Shown piece by piece: positions 1 through 8,894 of a DNA stretch of 64,000 nt. The notes under the pieces are model-generated. The model worked only from the letters and a program-made list of their open reading frames with translations. It had not been told where the DNA came from and searched no databases. The stretch is from positions 1 to 64,000 of the forward strand of contig JAOMWM010000004.1 in NCBI GenBank assembly GCA_028357285.1, given 5' to 3'. Both the position numbers and the translations under genes were made by a program. Origin of the DNA: Schleiferiaceae bacterium (lineage in GTDB: Bacteria; Bacteroidota; Bacteroidia; Flavobacteriales; Schleiferiaceae). Within the stretch, counting starts at the first letter, position 1, and every line of letters begins with the position of its first letter.

Positions 1-818
1 AGAATCTTACCACTGAGACCGCCTGCTCCCATGGCCTCTACCTTTTGCGCTGAGGTCTTTAATCCGGATCTAGATATCGTCGTATTCGTAGCGACTATAC
101 CATCGAGCTTTAACGTATTGATAATGGAAATGATGTCATCTAATTGACCTTTCGTTAAGTCCGGTGCTATCTTGAGCATCAGCGGTTTATGGCCTAGTTT
201 ATTGTTCAAAGATTTCACCTCACTAAGCAATGCCATTAAGGGCTCTTTCTCTTGTAATTCGCGCAAATTCGGGGTGTTCGGTGAACTAACATTAACCACA
301 AAATAATCAACAACTCCGTGCAAAGCTTCGACGCCCTTCAGGTAATCTGAAATTGCTTCTTCATTAGGTGTAACTTTGTTTTTTCCGATATTACCACCAA
401 TAATGATATCGGTTTTCTTTTTGGCTAAGCGCAAAACCGCTTCATCGAGGCCACCGTTATTAAAACCCATTCTATTGATTACAGATTCATCCTCGACTAG
501 ACGAAATAAACGCGGCTTAGGATTCCCTGCTTGAGGCTTAGGAGTCAGTGTTCCTATTTCAATGAAGCCAAATCCAAAAGCACTTAGTTCATTGTAGAGC
601 TTAGCATCCTTATCAAACCCTGCGGCTAAACCGATAGGGTTTTTAAAATGTAAACCCATCACTTCTTTCTCATGTCCTTTTAATGGGCCGAAAAAAGCAT
701 TCACAAGATTTTTTATTCCTGGAACCTTAAAGGCAATCTTCAACGTTTTAAACGTAAAATGATGAGCCTGCTCTGCATTAAGCGTAAAAAGTAACGGACG
801 AATAATGGATTTGTACAT
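1..818 (-). CDS. pyrD: Dihydroorotate dehydrogenase (quinone), 3' end cut by window edge
   Basis: Class 2 dihydroorotate dehydrogenase, the FMN enzyme that oxidises dihydroorotate to orotate at the membrane using quinone in pyrimidine synthesis. Translating the minus strand from the ATG at 818 gives a start [11 protein letters not shown], a helical N-terminal extension typical of the membrane-bound class, then [24 protein letters not shown] and the signature [13 protein letters not shown] with the serine base of class 2 enzymes. About 272 of an expected 340 or so codons are present; the C-terminal part of the barrel lies off the left edge. The start codon abuts the smpB stop codon, so the two are probably cotranscribed (pcm-smpB-pyrD direction). 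Confidence 0.95.
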   Translation of the reverse strand, partial: MYKSIIRPLLFTLNAEQAHHFTFKTLKIAFKVPGIKNLVNAFFGPLKGHEKEVMGLHFKNPIGLAAGFDKDAKLYNELSAFGFGFIEIGTLTPKPQAGNPKPRLFRLVEDESVINRMGFNNGGLDEAVLRLAKKKTDIIIGGNIGKNKVTPNEEAISDYLKGVEALHGVVDYFVVNVSSPNTPNLRELQEKEPLMALLSEVKSLNNKLGHKPLMLKIAPDLTKGQLDDIISIINTLKLDGIVATNTTISRSGLKTSAQKVEAMGAGGLSGKI

Positions 819-1265
819 CTATAGATTCTTTAGTCGTGCTAAATCGCGCTTGGCATCTTTCTCTTTAAGCGACTGACGTTTGTCGTAATTTTTCTTCCCA
901 CGCGCTACAGCAATGTTCATCTTTATCCAGCCTTTTTCACTGAGAAAAACTTTCGTCGGAATCACAGTGATACCTGCATCTTTAGTGGCTTTTAGAATTT
1001 TATCCAATTCTCTTTTAGCCAAAAGTAATTTACGTTCTCGAAGCGGCTCATGATTAAATATATTCCCGTGTGACCATTCAGATATGGTCATATTCTTAAC
1101 GAATAACTCTTCTCCAGCAAAGTAACAATAGGCCTCTGCAATGGACGCTTTACCCATACGAATAGATTTAACCTCAGTTCCTTGCAACTGCATACCAGCA
1201 GTAAAAGTCTCGAGCCATTCGTAGTCAAATTTCGCTTTGCGATTTTTTATTTCAACCGTTTTCAC
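819..1265 (-). CDS. smpB: SsrA-binding protein SmpB
   Basis: Small RNA-binding protein that partners with tmRNA in trans-translation to free stalled ribosomes. The 148 residues cover the whole family: N-terminal KNRKAKFDYEWLETFTAG, central LQGTEVKSIRMGKASI, and the basic C-terminal tail with KKNYDKRQSLKEKDAKRD that reaches into the mRNA channel. The start codon is GTG at 1263-1265; no ATG fits the conserved N-terminus better. A -7 promoter box TACCTTTG ends 4 nt before this GTG, overlapping the pcm stop region, so smpB may have its own leaderless transcript. No ssrA gene is seen in the window. Confidence 0.97.
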   Translation of the reverse strand: MKTVEIKNRKAKFDYEWLETFTAGMQLQGTEVKSIRMGKASIAEAYCYFAGEELFVKNMTISEWSHGNIFNHEPLRERKLLLAKRELDKILKATKDAGITVIPTKVFLSEKGWIKMNIAVARGKKNYDKRQSLKEKDAKRDLARLKNL

Positions 1266-1269
1266 AAGA

Positions 1270-1277
1270 CAAAGGTA
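1270..1277 (-). promoter_or_regulatory. -7 box TACCTTTG in front of smpB
   Basis: Perfect match to the Bacteroidota -7 consensus TAnnTTTG, ending only 4 nt upstream of the smpB GTG. I see no good -33 TTG at 19 nt, so the promoter may be weak. If used, the transcript would start at or beside the start codon. Confidence 0.45.
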
Positions 1278-1279
1278 CG

Positions 1280-1939
1280 CTACTCGCGGTCTTTGAGCAT
1301 AGGGACGAAAGCCGCATCTCCTAACACCTTTTGAACAAAGCTTCCATCCGACTCCTTCGTTATTTTAACCATTTTCTGTGTGCCCTCTCCAACTGGAATA
1401 ATCATGACTCCACCTTCAATGAGCTGTGCCAAAAGTGCCTTAGGTACAAAAGGTGCGCCGCAGGTGACTATTATTCTATCAAAAGGTGCGAACATCGGCA
1501 TGCCTTTAAATCCATCTCCAAACTTTAACTCTGCACGATAGCCTAAATAGGTCAGCATCTTTTTCGCAAAATCGAAAAGTGCTTTTTGACGTTCAATGCT
1601 AAATAGTTTTACACCGAGTTGACATAAAACTGCCGCTTGATAGCCACTGCCTGTCCCTATCTCAAGGACCTTCATGCCGGGCCCTAGATCCAATAATTCA
1701 GATTGCCACGCTACAGTGGAAGGATGAGATATCGTTTGATCTGCAGCAATGGGAAATGCCTTGTCTTGGTAGGCGTGCTGATGGAAGCTGCTCTCAAGAA
1801 AGAGGTGTCTTGGAATTTGATTCATCGCCTCAAGCACGGTATGTCCAGCCAATCCCTTAGCTTTTAATTCAGTACACATAATGGCACGTTGGCCTTGGTA
1901 GTATGGGCTGTCCTCTATTTGCATAATTTGAATGTACAT
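1280..1939 (-). CDS. pcm: Protein-L-isoaspartate O-methyltransferase
   Basis: SAM-dependent methyltransferase that methylates isoaspartyl residues in aged proteins so that they can be repaired. The SAM-binding motif VLEIGTGSGYQAAVL is at about residues 91-105, preceded by the family-typical AYQDKAFPIAADQTISHP with the substrate loop. The length of 219 aa is normal. Start MYIQIMQIEDS is plausible; MQIEDS six codons in is an alternative. The gene is followed 14 bp later by smpB on the same strand, suggesting a small operon pcm-smpB-pyrD. Confidence 0.93.
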   Translation of the reverse strand: MYIQIMQIEDSPYYQGQRAIMCTELKAKGLAGHTVLEAMNQIPRHLFLESSFHQHAYQDKAFPIAADQTISHPSTVAWQSELLDLGPGMKVLEIGTGSGYQAAVLCQLGVKLFSIERQKALFDFAKKMLTYLGYRAELKFGDGFKGMPMFAPFDRIIVTCGAPFVPKALLAQLIEGGVMIIPVGEGTQKMVKITKESDGSFVQKVLGDAAFVPMLKDRE

Positions 1940-2004
1940 CCGGAATAGACGATGTAGTCTATGGAAGTAGGCTTCTTTTTAACAATTTGAAAGACTAGGA
2001 TGAC

Positions 2005-2012
2005 TACATTTG
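2005..2012 (+). promoter_or_regulatory. -7 box TACATTTG that sets the start of the lipoprotein gene
   Basis: TACATTTG fits TAnnTTTG and ends 5 nt before the ATG at 2018. A TTTG lies upstream at 1986-1989, but the 15-nt spacer is short. Because the box sits downstream of the first in-frame ATG (2000), it argues for the second ATG as the real start. Confidence 0.4.
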
Positions 2013-2017
2013 TCTAC

Positions 2018-2887
2018 ATGTTCAAAAAGCCCATTTTAATTGCATTGTTCGGGAGTATTCTAATCCTTCACTCATGTACGGATGAATCTGCTTCTGCCGT
2101 AGCGTATCTGGAGGTTACAGAACTTCTTGTTGCTTCGAAGACAGGTGAAGGAACGTCGTCTGCAAAATTGAACACTATTTGGGTTGAACAAAATGGCCAA
2201 CAAATTGGCGCGTTTTCACCTCCGTGTCGCATTCCAGTGTACGCTGGAGAGGATCAACTCCTCCGATTTATTCCTGGTATTGCTCTAAACGGCGTTTATT
2301 CTCAAAGGAACCAATATGAGATGCTCTCCCCGATTGAAAAAAATTGGGATTTAAATGAAGGATCTACCAAAGTTCTTTCGCCTCAATTTTTGACATTTGA
2401 ATACAACCCCATATACCACTTAATCGTTGTCGAGGATTTTGATGGTATTGGGCTGAACTACAATAAAACGATTCAGAGTGATACGAATTTACTGATCACT
2501 TCAGATACTAGTGAAGTTTTTTACCACCCCGGTGAAATACCCAATAAAAGTGGAAAATTCGTACTACCGCCAATAACCTTAGGTGAATTCAAAACACTCC
2601 AAGCCTTCGAATTACCAAAATATGGAGCAAATGTATGGTTAGAGGTCAACTACAAGACAGATGTAGCTTTGGTCTTTGGTGTGACGGCGAACGAAATCCT
2701 ACAAAGCACTAAGACTCCTGTGGTAACGCTATTTCCTAACGAAGAATGGAATAAAGTATACATCAACCTCGTTACAGAGGTAAGTGGCTACCCGAACGCC
2801 TTAAATTACAATTTATTTTTTGGTAGTATCAATACCACTGACGATACCGCCACTGTATTGATCGACAACATAAAACTATTGTATTGA
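2018..2887 (+). CDS. Hypothetical lipoprotein
   Basis: Predicted SpII lipoprotein of 289 aa. The chosen start gives MFKKPILIALFGSILILHSC, a positively charged n-region, hydrophobic core and lipobox ending at the cysteine; the in-frame ATG 18 nt upstream would put six extra residues before it and lies ahead of the likely -7 box. The mature part is rich in beta-strand-like alternation (VAYLEVTELLV, FVLPPITLGEF, ATVLIDNIKLLY) and resembles secreted beta-sandwich proteins, but I recognise no family. It overlaps the following sugar transferase gene by 4 nt (TTGA), so the two are likely translated together and the lipoprotein may be tied to envelope polysaccharide. Confidence 0.8.
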   Translation: MFKKPILIALFGSILILHSCTDESASAVAYLEVTELLVASKTGEGTSSAKLNTIWVEQNGQQIGAFSPPCRIPVYAGEDQLLRFIPGIALNGVYSQRNQYEMLSPIEKNWDLNEGSTKVLSPQFLTFEYNPIYHLIVVEDFDGIGLNYNKTIQSDTNLLITSDTSEVFYHPGEIPNKSGKFVLPPITLGEFKTLQAFELPKYGANVWLEVNYKTDVALVFGVTANEILQSTKTPVVTLFPNEEWNKVYINLVTEVSGYPNALNYNLFFGSINTTDDTATVLIDNIKLLY

Positions 2888-4308
2888 GTACTGCTAAAAA
2901 GTTAGAACGCAAATTACTCATTCGCTATATCGTGTTTGACCTTATTGCTGGCACTGGCGCTTATACCGCGCTCCATTTAGTGCGTAAGCTTTATGTGGAA
3001 CCCGAACGATTCGGCACAGCGATACCTATAAAATTTGATGAAACATTTGTGCTCGCGGCCGCAGCTACGACCACCGTATTTATTAGCATTAGTGCGCTAA
3101 GTGGAATTTATCGAGACCTTACTCGAAAAAGCCGGTTGTCGGAGGCATTCAACACTTTTGGAGGAACTATAATCACAGCGGTAATACTCTTCTTTTTAGT
3201 CTTTCTAGATGACTACATTAAAGATTACAGCGACTATTACATGACATTAGGAACATATCTGATAAGCCTAGTCACACTCAGCGGAATATTTAGATTTACA
3301 CAAAGTTCCATCGTTAGGCATAAAATTGACAAAGGACTTCTTAAGTTTCCGGCCATATTAGTGGGAGGAGGAAAGGATGCAGCGGACCTTCTCGATGCCT
3401 TCGAAAATGACCGTAGTAAGGGATATTCATTTTTGGGGTATTTAAACACATCGGGCGATATCTCTGATGCACGTATGAATGCCGTACCTTATTTAGGCGA
3501 CATCAATCAATTAGCCGATATCATAAACGACAATACTGTTGAAGATGTAATTATCGCACTGCCAACTGGAAATTCAGAACGAATTGCAACTATGGTAAGT
3601 TCTATAGAAGATAAAGACGTACGTATTCACGTTCTCCCTAACCTGTTCAGTATTCTCTCAGGTCAAGTAAAAATGGAAAGTTTAGGACGATCGCTAATTG
3701 AAGTAAAGCGAGAATTAGTAAAGCCGCATGTCGCATTTATCAAACGATTTTTTGACATCGTAGTCGCTTCACTGCTGCTGATTCTCGCTGCACCATTTAT
3801 CTTGTTTTCTATTACAATGATTGCTGTCGGATCTCCAGGACCATTTTTCTATACACAAGAGCGACTGGGTAAAAACGGCAAAAGCTTCAAAATCATAAAA
3901 CTTCGCAGCATGTATCGAGATGCAGAGGTGCAAGGTCCTCAGCTGAGTAGTGAGGACGACCCTCGAATAACGCCTTGGGGAAGAACCATGCGAAAGTTTC
4001 GCCTAGATGAATTACCGCAGTTTCTAAATGTCTTAAAAGGCGATATGGCCATAGTAGGCCCTAGACCCGAGCGCCAATTTTTCTTTAATCAAATCATTGC
4101 GACCGCGCCGCAGTACAAGTATTTATTGAAGGTGAAACCCGGGATTACTTCCTGGGGCATGGTGAAATTTGGCTATGCTGAAAATGTGGAAGAAATGATT
4201 GAGCGCGCGCGATATGATTTGATTTATACAGAAAACATAACGTTAGTAAACGATATCAAAATCCTGTTCTATACCTTAGTCACTGTCTTGCAAGGGCGAG
4301 GCAAATAA
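2884..4308 (+). CDS. Polyprenyl-phosphate sugar-1-phosphate transferase (WcaJ-like)
   Basis: Initiating enzyme for exopolysaccharide or O-antigen synthesis: transfers a sugar-1-phosphate from a nucleotide sugar to undecaprenyl phosphate at the inner membrane. Layout: four N-terminal membrane helices within about residues 12-145, a nucleotide-binding-like CoA_binding_3 region (ILVGGGKDAADLLDAF, DVIIALPTG), a fifth membrane helix after KRFFDIVVASLLL, and the catalytic bacterial sugar transferase domain with FYTQERLGKNGK, KLRSMYRDAE and IVGPRPERQFF. The length of 474 aa fits the TIGR03025-type family. The start codon is TTG at 2884, inside the stop of the preceding gene. No glycosyltransferase cluster follows. 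Confidence 0.92.
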   Translation: MSTAKKLERKLLIRYIVFDLIAGTGAYTALHLVRKLYVEPERFGTAIPIKFDETFVLAAAATTTVFISISALSGIYRDLTRKSRLSEAFNTFGGTIITAVILFFLVFLDDYIKDYSDYYMTLGTYLISLVTLSGIFRFTQSSIVRHKIDKGLLKFPAILVGGGKDAADLLDAFENDRSKGYSFLGYLNTSGDISDARMNAVPYLGDINQLADIINDNTVEDVIIALPTGNSERIATMVSSIEDKDVRIHVLPNLFSILSGQVKMESLGRSLIEVKRELVKPHVAFIKRFFDIVVASLLLILAAPFILFSITMIAVGSPGPFFYTQERLGKNGKSFKIIKLRSMYRDAEVQGPQLSSEDDPRITPWGRTMRKFRLDELPQFLNVLKGDMAIVGPRPERQFFFNQIIATAPQYKYLLKVKPGITSWGMVKFGYAENVEEMIERARYDLIYTENITLVNDIKILFYTLVTVLQGRGK

Positions 4309-4328
4309 AGAACCACAAATCACCCTAA

Positions 4329-5216
4329 ATGAAAAACATTACCGTAATCGGTGCAGGAACTATGGGCAATGGTATTGCTCACGTCTTCGCGCAGAGTGGC
4401 TTTAGAGTCCATCTCTTTGATATCAGCGAATCCGCTCTAGAGCGCGCATTAGGTACTATCACAAAAAATATGGACCGTCAAATCGCTAAAGAGAAATTGA
4501 CGGAATCCGATAAAGCATCAGCCTTGGCGCTACTAACTACGGGAACAAATCTTAAAGATGCCGTAGCAGATGCAGATATAGTAGTTGAAGCAGCCACAGA
4601 AAATACTGCGATCAAATTTCAACTATTTAAAGATATTGATGCACATGCCCCAGGACATTGCATTTTAGCTTCAAATACCTCGTCCATTAGCATAACGAAG
4701 ATTGCCGCACAGACTGCACGTCCTGATAAAGTCATTGGTATGCATTTCATGAATCCAGTACCGGTGATGCGTCTTGTTGAGATTATTCGTGGATACAGTA
4801 CTTCTGATGAAGTCTGTGATGCTGTCATCGAGATGAGCAAAGCGCTGGGTAAAGTTCCAGTGGCCTGTAATGACTACCCTGGTTTTGTGGCAAATAGAAT
4901 CCTAATGCCTATGATCAATGAGGCCATCATTTCTTTGCACGAAGGAGTCGCTGATGTACAGGCTATTGATTCTATCATGAAACTAGGCATGGCCCATCCT
5001 ATGGGGCCTCTGCAGCTGGCCGATTTTATTGGACTCGATGTATGCCTATCTATACTCAATGTACTTCACGATGGTCTAGGGAATCCGAAATATGCGCCCT
5101 GCCCACTTCTAGTGAATATGGTTACTGCAGGAAAATTAGGCGTTAAATCAAAAGAAGGCTTCTACGATTATTCTGCCGGAATAAAAGAAGCTACAGTTAG
5201 TTCACAATTCAAATAA
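4329..5216 (+). CDS. 3-hydroxybutyryl-CoA dehydrogenase
   Basis: NAD(P)-dependent dehydrogenase interconverting 3-hydroxybutyryl-CoA and acetoacetyl-CoA, in fatty acid or butanoate metabolism. The Rossmann glycine motif GAGTMGNGIAHVFAQSG is at residues 8-24, followed by EAATENTAIK and the catalytic histidine motif MHFMNPVPVM, then the NDYPGFVANRI junction to the C-terminal dimerisation domain. 295 aa is the normal length for the stand-alone enzyme (Hbd/PaaH type). It follows the sugar transferase by 20 bp and precedes the peptidase by 7 bp; the functional link is not obvious. Confidence 0.93.
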   Translation: MKNITVIGAGTMGNGIAHVFAQSGFRVHLFDISESALERALGTITKNMDRQIAKEKLTESDKASALALLTTGTNLKDAVADADIVVEAATENTAIKFQLFKDIDAHAPGHCILASNTSSISITKIAAQTARPDKVIGMHFMNPVPVMRLVEIIRGYSTSDEVCDAVIEMSKALGKVPVACNDYPGFVANRILMPMINEAIISLHEGVADVQAIDSIMKLGMAHPMGPLQLADFIGLDVCLSILNVLHDGLGNPKYAPCPLLVNMVTAGKLGVKSKEGFYDYSAGIKEATVSSQFK

Positions 5217-5223
5217 TCATACT

Positions 5224-6405
5224 ATGAAATTACGCTTACTCCTTGCTGGAGCACTACTAAGTTCTCAGGCTATTGCACAAGTCGATCTCATTAACAAGGT
5301 AAAAGATAATGGAGCTGACGCACCCTTAGGATACGAATGGGAAACCATCGTTGACATAGAAGCAACGCCAGTTAAAAATCAAGGTGCTTCAGGTACGTGC
5401 TGGTCTTACGCCACCACCTCATTCGTTGAAAGCGAAATGATGCGTATGGGTAAGGAACCCGTGGATCTCTCAGAAATGTACACAGTTCGCAAAGTTTATC
5501 AGGACAAAGGTGAAAAGTATATCCGCCTTCATGGGTACCTAAATTTTGCTCAAGGTGGTGCCCTACCCGATGTACTTTATGTCATTAAAAATTACGGCGC
5601 AGTTCCACAAGAAGTCTACAACGGTCTAAACTACGGTACTGAAAAAAACCGCCATGGCGAAATGGAAGGTGCTTTAAAAGGCATTCTAGATGCTGTGAAA
5701 GGCAATAAGAATGGAAAATTATCTACTTCCTGGAGGAAAGCATTTGATGCGACTTTGGATGCATATTTAGGCGAAGAACCGGCACAATTCGGCTACAATG
5801 GTGAGACCTACACACCAAGAAGTTTCGCTGATGAAGTTATTGGTATCGACCCTGATGACTACGTTCAGCTCACCTCTTGGACACACCACCCGTTCTATGA
5901 GGCTTGTCAAATTCAGGTACCAGACAACTGGACATGGGGTACTTCTTACAACCTTCCTATAGATGAAATGATGGAAGCTCTTAATGCATCACTAGAAGCA
6001 GGGTATCCAGTCGCATGGGCTTGTGATGTGAGCGACAAAGGATTTTCTATTAAAAATGGTATTGCTGTAATGCCGAACCAGAGTTGGAGCGATATGAGCA
6101 CAGAAGAAGCGCAAGCTATATACGCCGGGCCACATGATGAAGCCATAGTTGACCAAGGGGCGCGTCAAGAACAATACGACAATTACCTTACACAGGATGA
6201 TCACGGCATGGTCATACAAGGAATGGTAAAAGATCAGGAAGGAAATGTTTTCTATATCGTCAAAAACTCTTGGGGCGATATTCCCAACGATTTTCGACCT
6301 GGATACCTCTATGCCTCAGAGAGCTATGTGCGCTTAAAGACCATTAGCATCATGATGCACGGCGATTCTATGGAGAAGTCTTTGAAAAAGAAATTGAGTT
6401 TATAA
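5224..6405 (+). CDS. Secreted C1 family cysteine peptidase (PepC/bleomycin hydrolase-like)
   Basis: Papain-fold peptidase of the C1B aminopeptidase type. A signal peptide (MKLRLLLAGALLSSQAIAQ) is followed by the active-site region VKNQGASGTCWSYA with Gln53 and nucleophile Cys59, then His327 in DDHGMVIQG and Asn348 in VKNSWG, so the full catalytic set is present. Bleomycin hydrolases and PepC are normally cytoplasmic; the clear signal peptide places this member in the periplasm or outside, as in several Bacteroidota. The 393-aa length is slightly short for the family. A strong terminator follows. Confidence 0.9.
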   Translation: MKLRLLLAGALLSSQAIAQVDLINKVKDNGADAPLGYEWETIVDIEATPVKNQGASGTCWSYATTSFVESEMMRMGKEPVDLSEMYTVRKVYQDKGEKYIRLHGYLNFAQGGALPDVLYVIKNYGAVPQEVYNGLNYGTEKNRHGEMEGALKGILDAVKGNKNGKLSTSWRKAFDATLDAYLGEEPAQFGYNGETYTPRSFADEVIGIDPDDYVQLTSWTHHPFYEACQIQVPDNWTWGTSYNLPIDEMMEALNASLEAGYPVAWACDVSDKGFSIKNGIAVMPNQSWSDMSTEEAQAIYAGPHDEAIVDQGARQEQYDNYLTQDDHGMVIQGMVKDQEGNVFYIVKNSWGDIPNDFRPGYLYASESYVRLKTISIMMHGDSMEKSLKKKLSL

Positions 6406-6428
6406 TCTAATTTAATAGATCCTCAATG

Positions 6429-6463
6429 AAGCCGCTCATCTTATGGATGGGCGGCTTTTTTTT
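6429..6463. terminator. Bidirectional terminator
   Basis: Stem GCCGCTCATC / GATGGGCGGC followed by a run of eight T. It lies between the convergent peptidase and PAP2 genes and includes the PAP2 stop codon. Confidence 0.8.
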
Positions 6464-7056
6464 ATGGCCGTGAACGCTCGGTTCACGAGCAGCGCTAGAA
6501 TCATACCTAATACTGCACCGGCCATGACATCCGGTAACCAGTGTGCCATTAAATATACACGAGAAAGCCCTACTCCTATTACAGCTATGGCAGCTAAAAT
6601 TTGAACTGATATCTTTTTGAAATGAAATGCAAGCAATGTGAAAAACACGAATGCCGTAGTCGTGTGGCCGCTCGGAAAAGCGAATTGTAAGGGTACTTCG
6701 AGCCCTTCCGGCAATAAGGTCTCAGACCATTTGATTACTGCCATAGGCCGAGGTGTCGGCGCGAATACTAAGCGTTTCAAGGATTGGACTACGATACTTG
6801 ATAGTATGCCGGCAGATAGAAACTCAAGAGCCATGAGATAACGCTTTTGTAAGGCAACGGCAATAATTACAATAGCAAAGAGGTGAGCCTCACCCCAGCT
6901 TGTAACGACTCCCATCCACCAATATCCCGCTGGACTATACCACGCATGATGCAAGGCGAGCTGAGCATCTACTTTATTTGGATAAAAGCATAAAAAAAGC
7001 CCGCAGCACATGATAAACAGAACTGCGGGTATACTATAAAACGGGATCTGCTTCAT
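6436..7056 (-). CDS. PAP2 superfamily membrane phosphatase
   Basis: Integral membrane phosphatase, likely acting on lipid phosphates such as undecaprenyl pyrophosphate or phosphatidic acid. The three PAP2 motifs are present: KRLVFAPTPRP (motif 1, K-x6-RP), PSGHTTTAF (motif 2) and SRVYLMAHWLPDVMAG (motif 3, R-x5-H-x3-D). About five to six membrane helices; 206 aa. The start codon overlaps the stop codon of the START-like gene (TAATG), so the two form a unit in the order START-like then PAP2. Confidence 0.9.
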   Translation of the reverse strand: MKQIPFYSIPAVLFIMCCGLFLCFYPNKVDAQLALHHAWYSPAGYWWMGVVTSWGEAHLFAIVIIAVALQKRYLMALEFLSAGILSSIVVQSLKRLVFAPTPRPMAVIKWSETLLPEGLEVPLQFAFPSGHTTTAFVFFTLLAFHFKKISVQILAAIAVIGVGLSRVYLMAHWLPDVMAGAVLGMILALLVNRAFTAIKKSRPSIR

Positions 7057-7442
7057 TAGGCACCTATAGTGTGCTGTAATTCATGAATCTGACTCTCCCA
7101 GAGCTGTTTCGCTTCCTCTATTTCATCAGCATTGGCAAAGTCTGTTACTATGATAGAAGTATCGTTCGTTAGCGCATCGACCTCGATTCTGAACTCAAAG
7201 TATGTGTCTAAACCATCCTCTTCGTCACTCAGCCACCGGAAACGAACCATTTTATCCATTTGTTTCTTCAATAGTCGCGCTTGCTCTTCTGAGCCGTCCC
7301 AGAAAAAGGTAAAGAGTTCCGTTCTTGAGTTAACATCGTCACAAAACCACTCGCTTAGTCCTGAAGGTGTACTCAAAAATGGGAACAGCATCTTTGGAGA
7401 AGCGCGAAGCGGAATTTCTAACTCATATTGTATTTTTTCCAT
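7056..7442 (-). CDS. START/AHSA1-like domain protein
   Basis: 128-aa protein conserved in Bacteroidota with a START-like (SRPBCC) helix-grip fold. N-terminal YELEIPLRASPKMLFPFLSTPSGLSEWFCDDV is the typical opening strand and loop of Aha1-C-type domains; the C-terminus is one long helix (ADEIEEAKQLWESQIHELQHTIG). A ligand is not known. It overlaps the PAP2 start by 1 nt, so translational coupling is likely. Confidence 0.8.
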   Translation of the reverse strand: MEKIQYELEIPLRASPKMLFPFLSTPSGLSEWFCDDVNSRTELFTFFWDGSEEQARLLKKQMDKMVRFRWLSDEEDGLDTYFEFRIEVDALTNDTSIIVTDFANADEIEEAKQLWESQIHELQHTIGA

Positions 7443-7561
7443 GTGTGGTAACTAACTAATTCATGCAATATAACAAGTCAAACGAAATAAGCAACACTTT
7501 GTGCAAAAACCCTTGCAAAAACTGTAGTTATGACATATTCTTTATCTTCATGATGCTAATT

Positions 7562-8782
7562 ATGAATCCCATGCAGTCTACCGCTTCTATCTTTCGTCAG
7601 CCCATTATTTGGGTTGCGGCGCTTGGATATTTTGTTGATATCTATGACTTATTACTTTTTAGTATCATTCGCATTCCGTCATTAACGGATCTAGGTATCG
7701 CCGATCTAAGTGAAGTCGGTATGCTCATCTTAAATACCCAGATGTTCGGTCTACTACTCGGCGGAATCTTGTGGGGTGTGCTAGGAGATAAATTAGGCCG
7801 CACAAAAGTGTTGTTTTACTCAATCGCACTCTACTCTTTGGGCAATATTGCAAATGGATTTGTTACAAACGGTACGCAATATGCATGGATCCGATTCTTT
7901 GCGGGTATCGGTCTTGCCGGAGAATTAGGGGCAGGTATAACGTTAGTCTCGGAATTACTACCAAAAGAGAAGCGTGGTATCGGGACATCACTGGTTGCAG
8001 GCGTCGGTCTCACAGGTGCTGTTCTTGCCTTTTTTATTGCCCAGTGGTTCGATTGGCGAACGTGTTATTTCATCGGTGGAGGATTGGGATTACTACTTCT
8101 TTTTGTTCGATTGAGCGTTTTTGAAAGTGGCCTGTATAAGAGCTTAGCCTCGAACTCTAAAGTATCAAAAGGTAATTTTTTAATGTTATTTGCGACTAAA
8201 GAACGTTTCATGCGTTATTTAAGAAGCATCTTGATCGGTTTACCCACATGGTTTGTAGTGGGAATCCTCATCTCCTTTTCCCCAGAATTCGCACGCCAAT
8301 TAGGCATAGTTGAGTCTATAGATCCCGGTATTGGTATAATGGTTAGTTATAGTGCCATCGCTATTGGAGATGTAGCCATCGGACTCTTATCCCAAAGACT
8401 AAAATCACGTAAGCACGCAATGCACGTATTTTATATCATAACAATGATTGGAATGCTCGTTTTCTTTACGGCTTCCTCTGCTTTACAATTATACATTTCC
8501 ACCGGAATAATGGGCTTTGGAACAGGATTCTGGGCAGTATTTGTGACTATTGGTGCAGAAAATTTCGGGACTAATTTGAGAGCCACAGCCGCTACCTCCA
8601 TCCCAAATATGGTCCGGGGTTCACTCAATGGTATTACAGCACTCTTCCTAGCACTTAATGCAAAAATCACATATGTCAATGCCGGTATCGTAACGGCTGC
8701 TGTAGTAATGCTTATAACGTATTGGGCTATATCTGGTCTACAAGAAACCTTCGGCAGGGATTTAGACTTCTATGAGGAATAA
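7562..8782 (+). CDS. MFS transporter
   Basis: Twelve-helix major facilitator permease of 406 aa. The loop between helices 2 and 3 carries the MFS signature WGVLGDKLGRTKVLF, and helix 4 has ARIRFFAGIGLAGELGAG-like spacing (WIRFFAGIGLAGELGAG), resembling the sugar/metabolite:H+ symporter branch (SP/MHS families). I start it at MNPMQSTASIF (ATG 7562): a longer in-frame start at 7463 adds 33 residues with no homology-like character. The substrate is unknown. A terminator and the tRNA gene follow. Confidence 0.85.
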   Translation: MNPMQSTASIFRQPIIWVAALGYFVDIYDLLLFSIIRIPSLTDLGIADLSEVGMLILNTQMFGLLLGGILWGVLGDKLGRTKVLFYSIALYSLGNIANGFVTNGTQYAWIRFFAGIGLAGELGAGITLVSELLPKEKRGIGTSLVAGVGLTGAVLAFFIAQWFDWRTCYFIGGGLGLLLLFVRLSVFESGLYKSLASNSKVSKGNFLMLFATKERFMRYLRSILIGLPTWFVVGILISFSPEFARQLGIVESIDPGIGIMVSYSAIAIGDVAIGLLSQRLKSRKHAMHVFYIITMIGMLVFFTASSALQLYISTGIMGFGTGFWAVFVTIGAENFGTNLRATAATSIPNMVRGSLNGITALFLALNAKITYVNAGIVTAAVVMLITYWAISGLQETFGRDLDFYEE

Positions 8783-8784
8783 AA

Positions 8785-8819
8785 AAACCCTCTGAAGTTT
8801 TGACTTCAAAGGGTTTCTT
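8785..8819. terminator. Bidirectional terminator between the MFS gene and tRNA-Met
   Basis: Hairpin AAACCCTcTGAAGT / ACTTCAaAGGGTTT with T or A runs on both sides. It serves the MFS gene on the plus strand and ends the tRNA transcript 2 nt beyond the tRNA on the minus strand. Confidence 0.8.
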
Positions 8820-8820
8820 G

Positions 8821-8894
8821 TAGCGAGAGAGGGGCACGATCCCTCGACCTCCGGGTTATGAATCCGACGCTCTAACCAGCTGAGCTACCTCGCC
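8821..8894 (-). tRNA. tRNA-Met (anticodon CAT)
   Basis: 74-nt cloverleaf on the minus strand: acceptor GGCGAGG / TCTCGCT (G-U at both ends), D-arm GCTC-AGCTGGTTA-GAGC, anticodon loop TTCATAA, T-stem GAGGG/CCCTC, discriminator A; CCA is not encoded. It lacks the initiator hallmark of three G-C pairs next to the anticodon loop, so it is an elongator tRNA-Met or possibly tRNA-Ile2 (CAT read as lysidine). Odd points: the T-loop reads ATCGTGC in place of TTCRANN, and pair 31-39 is A-C. Its 5' half (from the anticodon loop outward) and promoter form one copy of the island repeat, so this gene is a junction product: 3' half chromosomal, 5' half and promoter from the element. Confidence 0.92.

Noticed and set aside
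2000-2017. First in-frame ATG of the lipoprotein gene
   Set aside because: A likely -7 box lies between this codon and the second ATG, and the signal peptide is better from the second.
7463-7561. Longer start for the MFS transporter
   Set aside because: The 33 extra residues are polar, cysteine-rich and lack family similarity; the first membrane helix follows the ATG at 7562.
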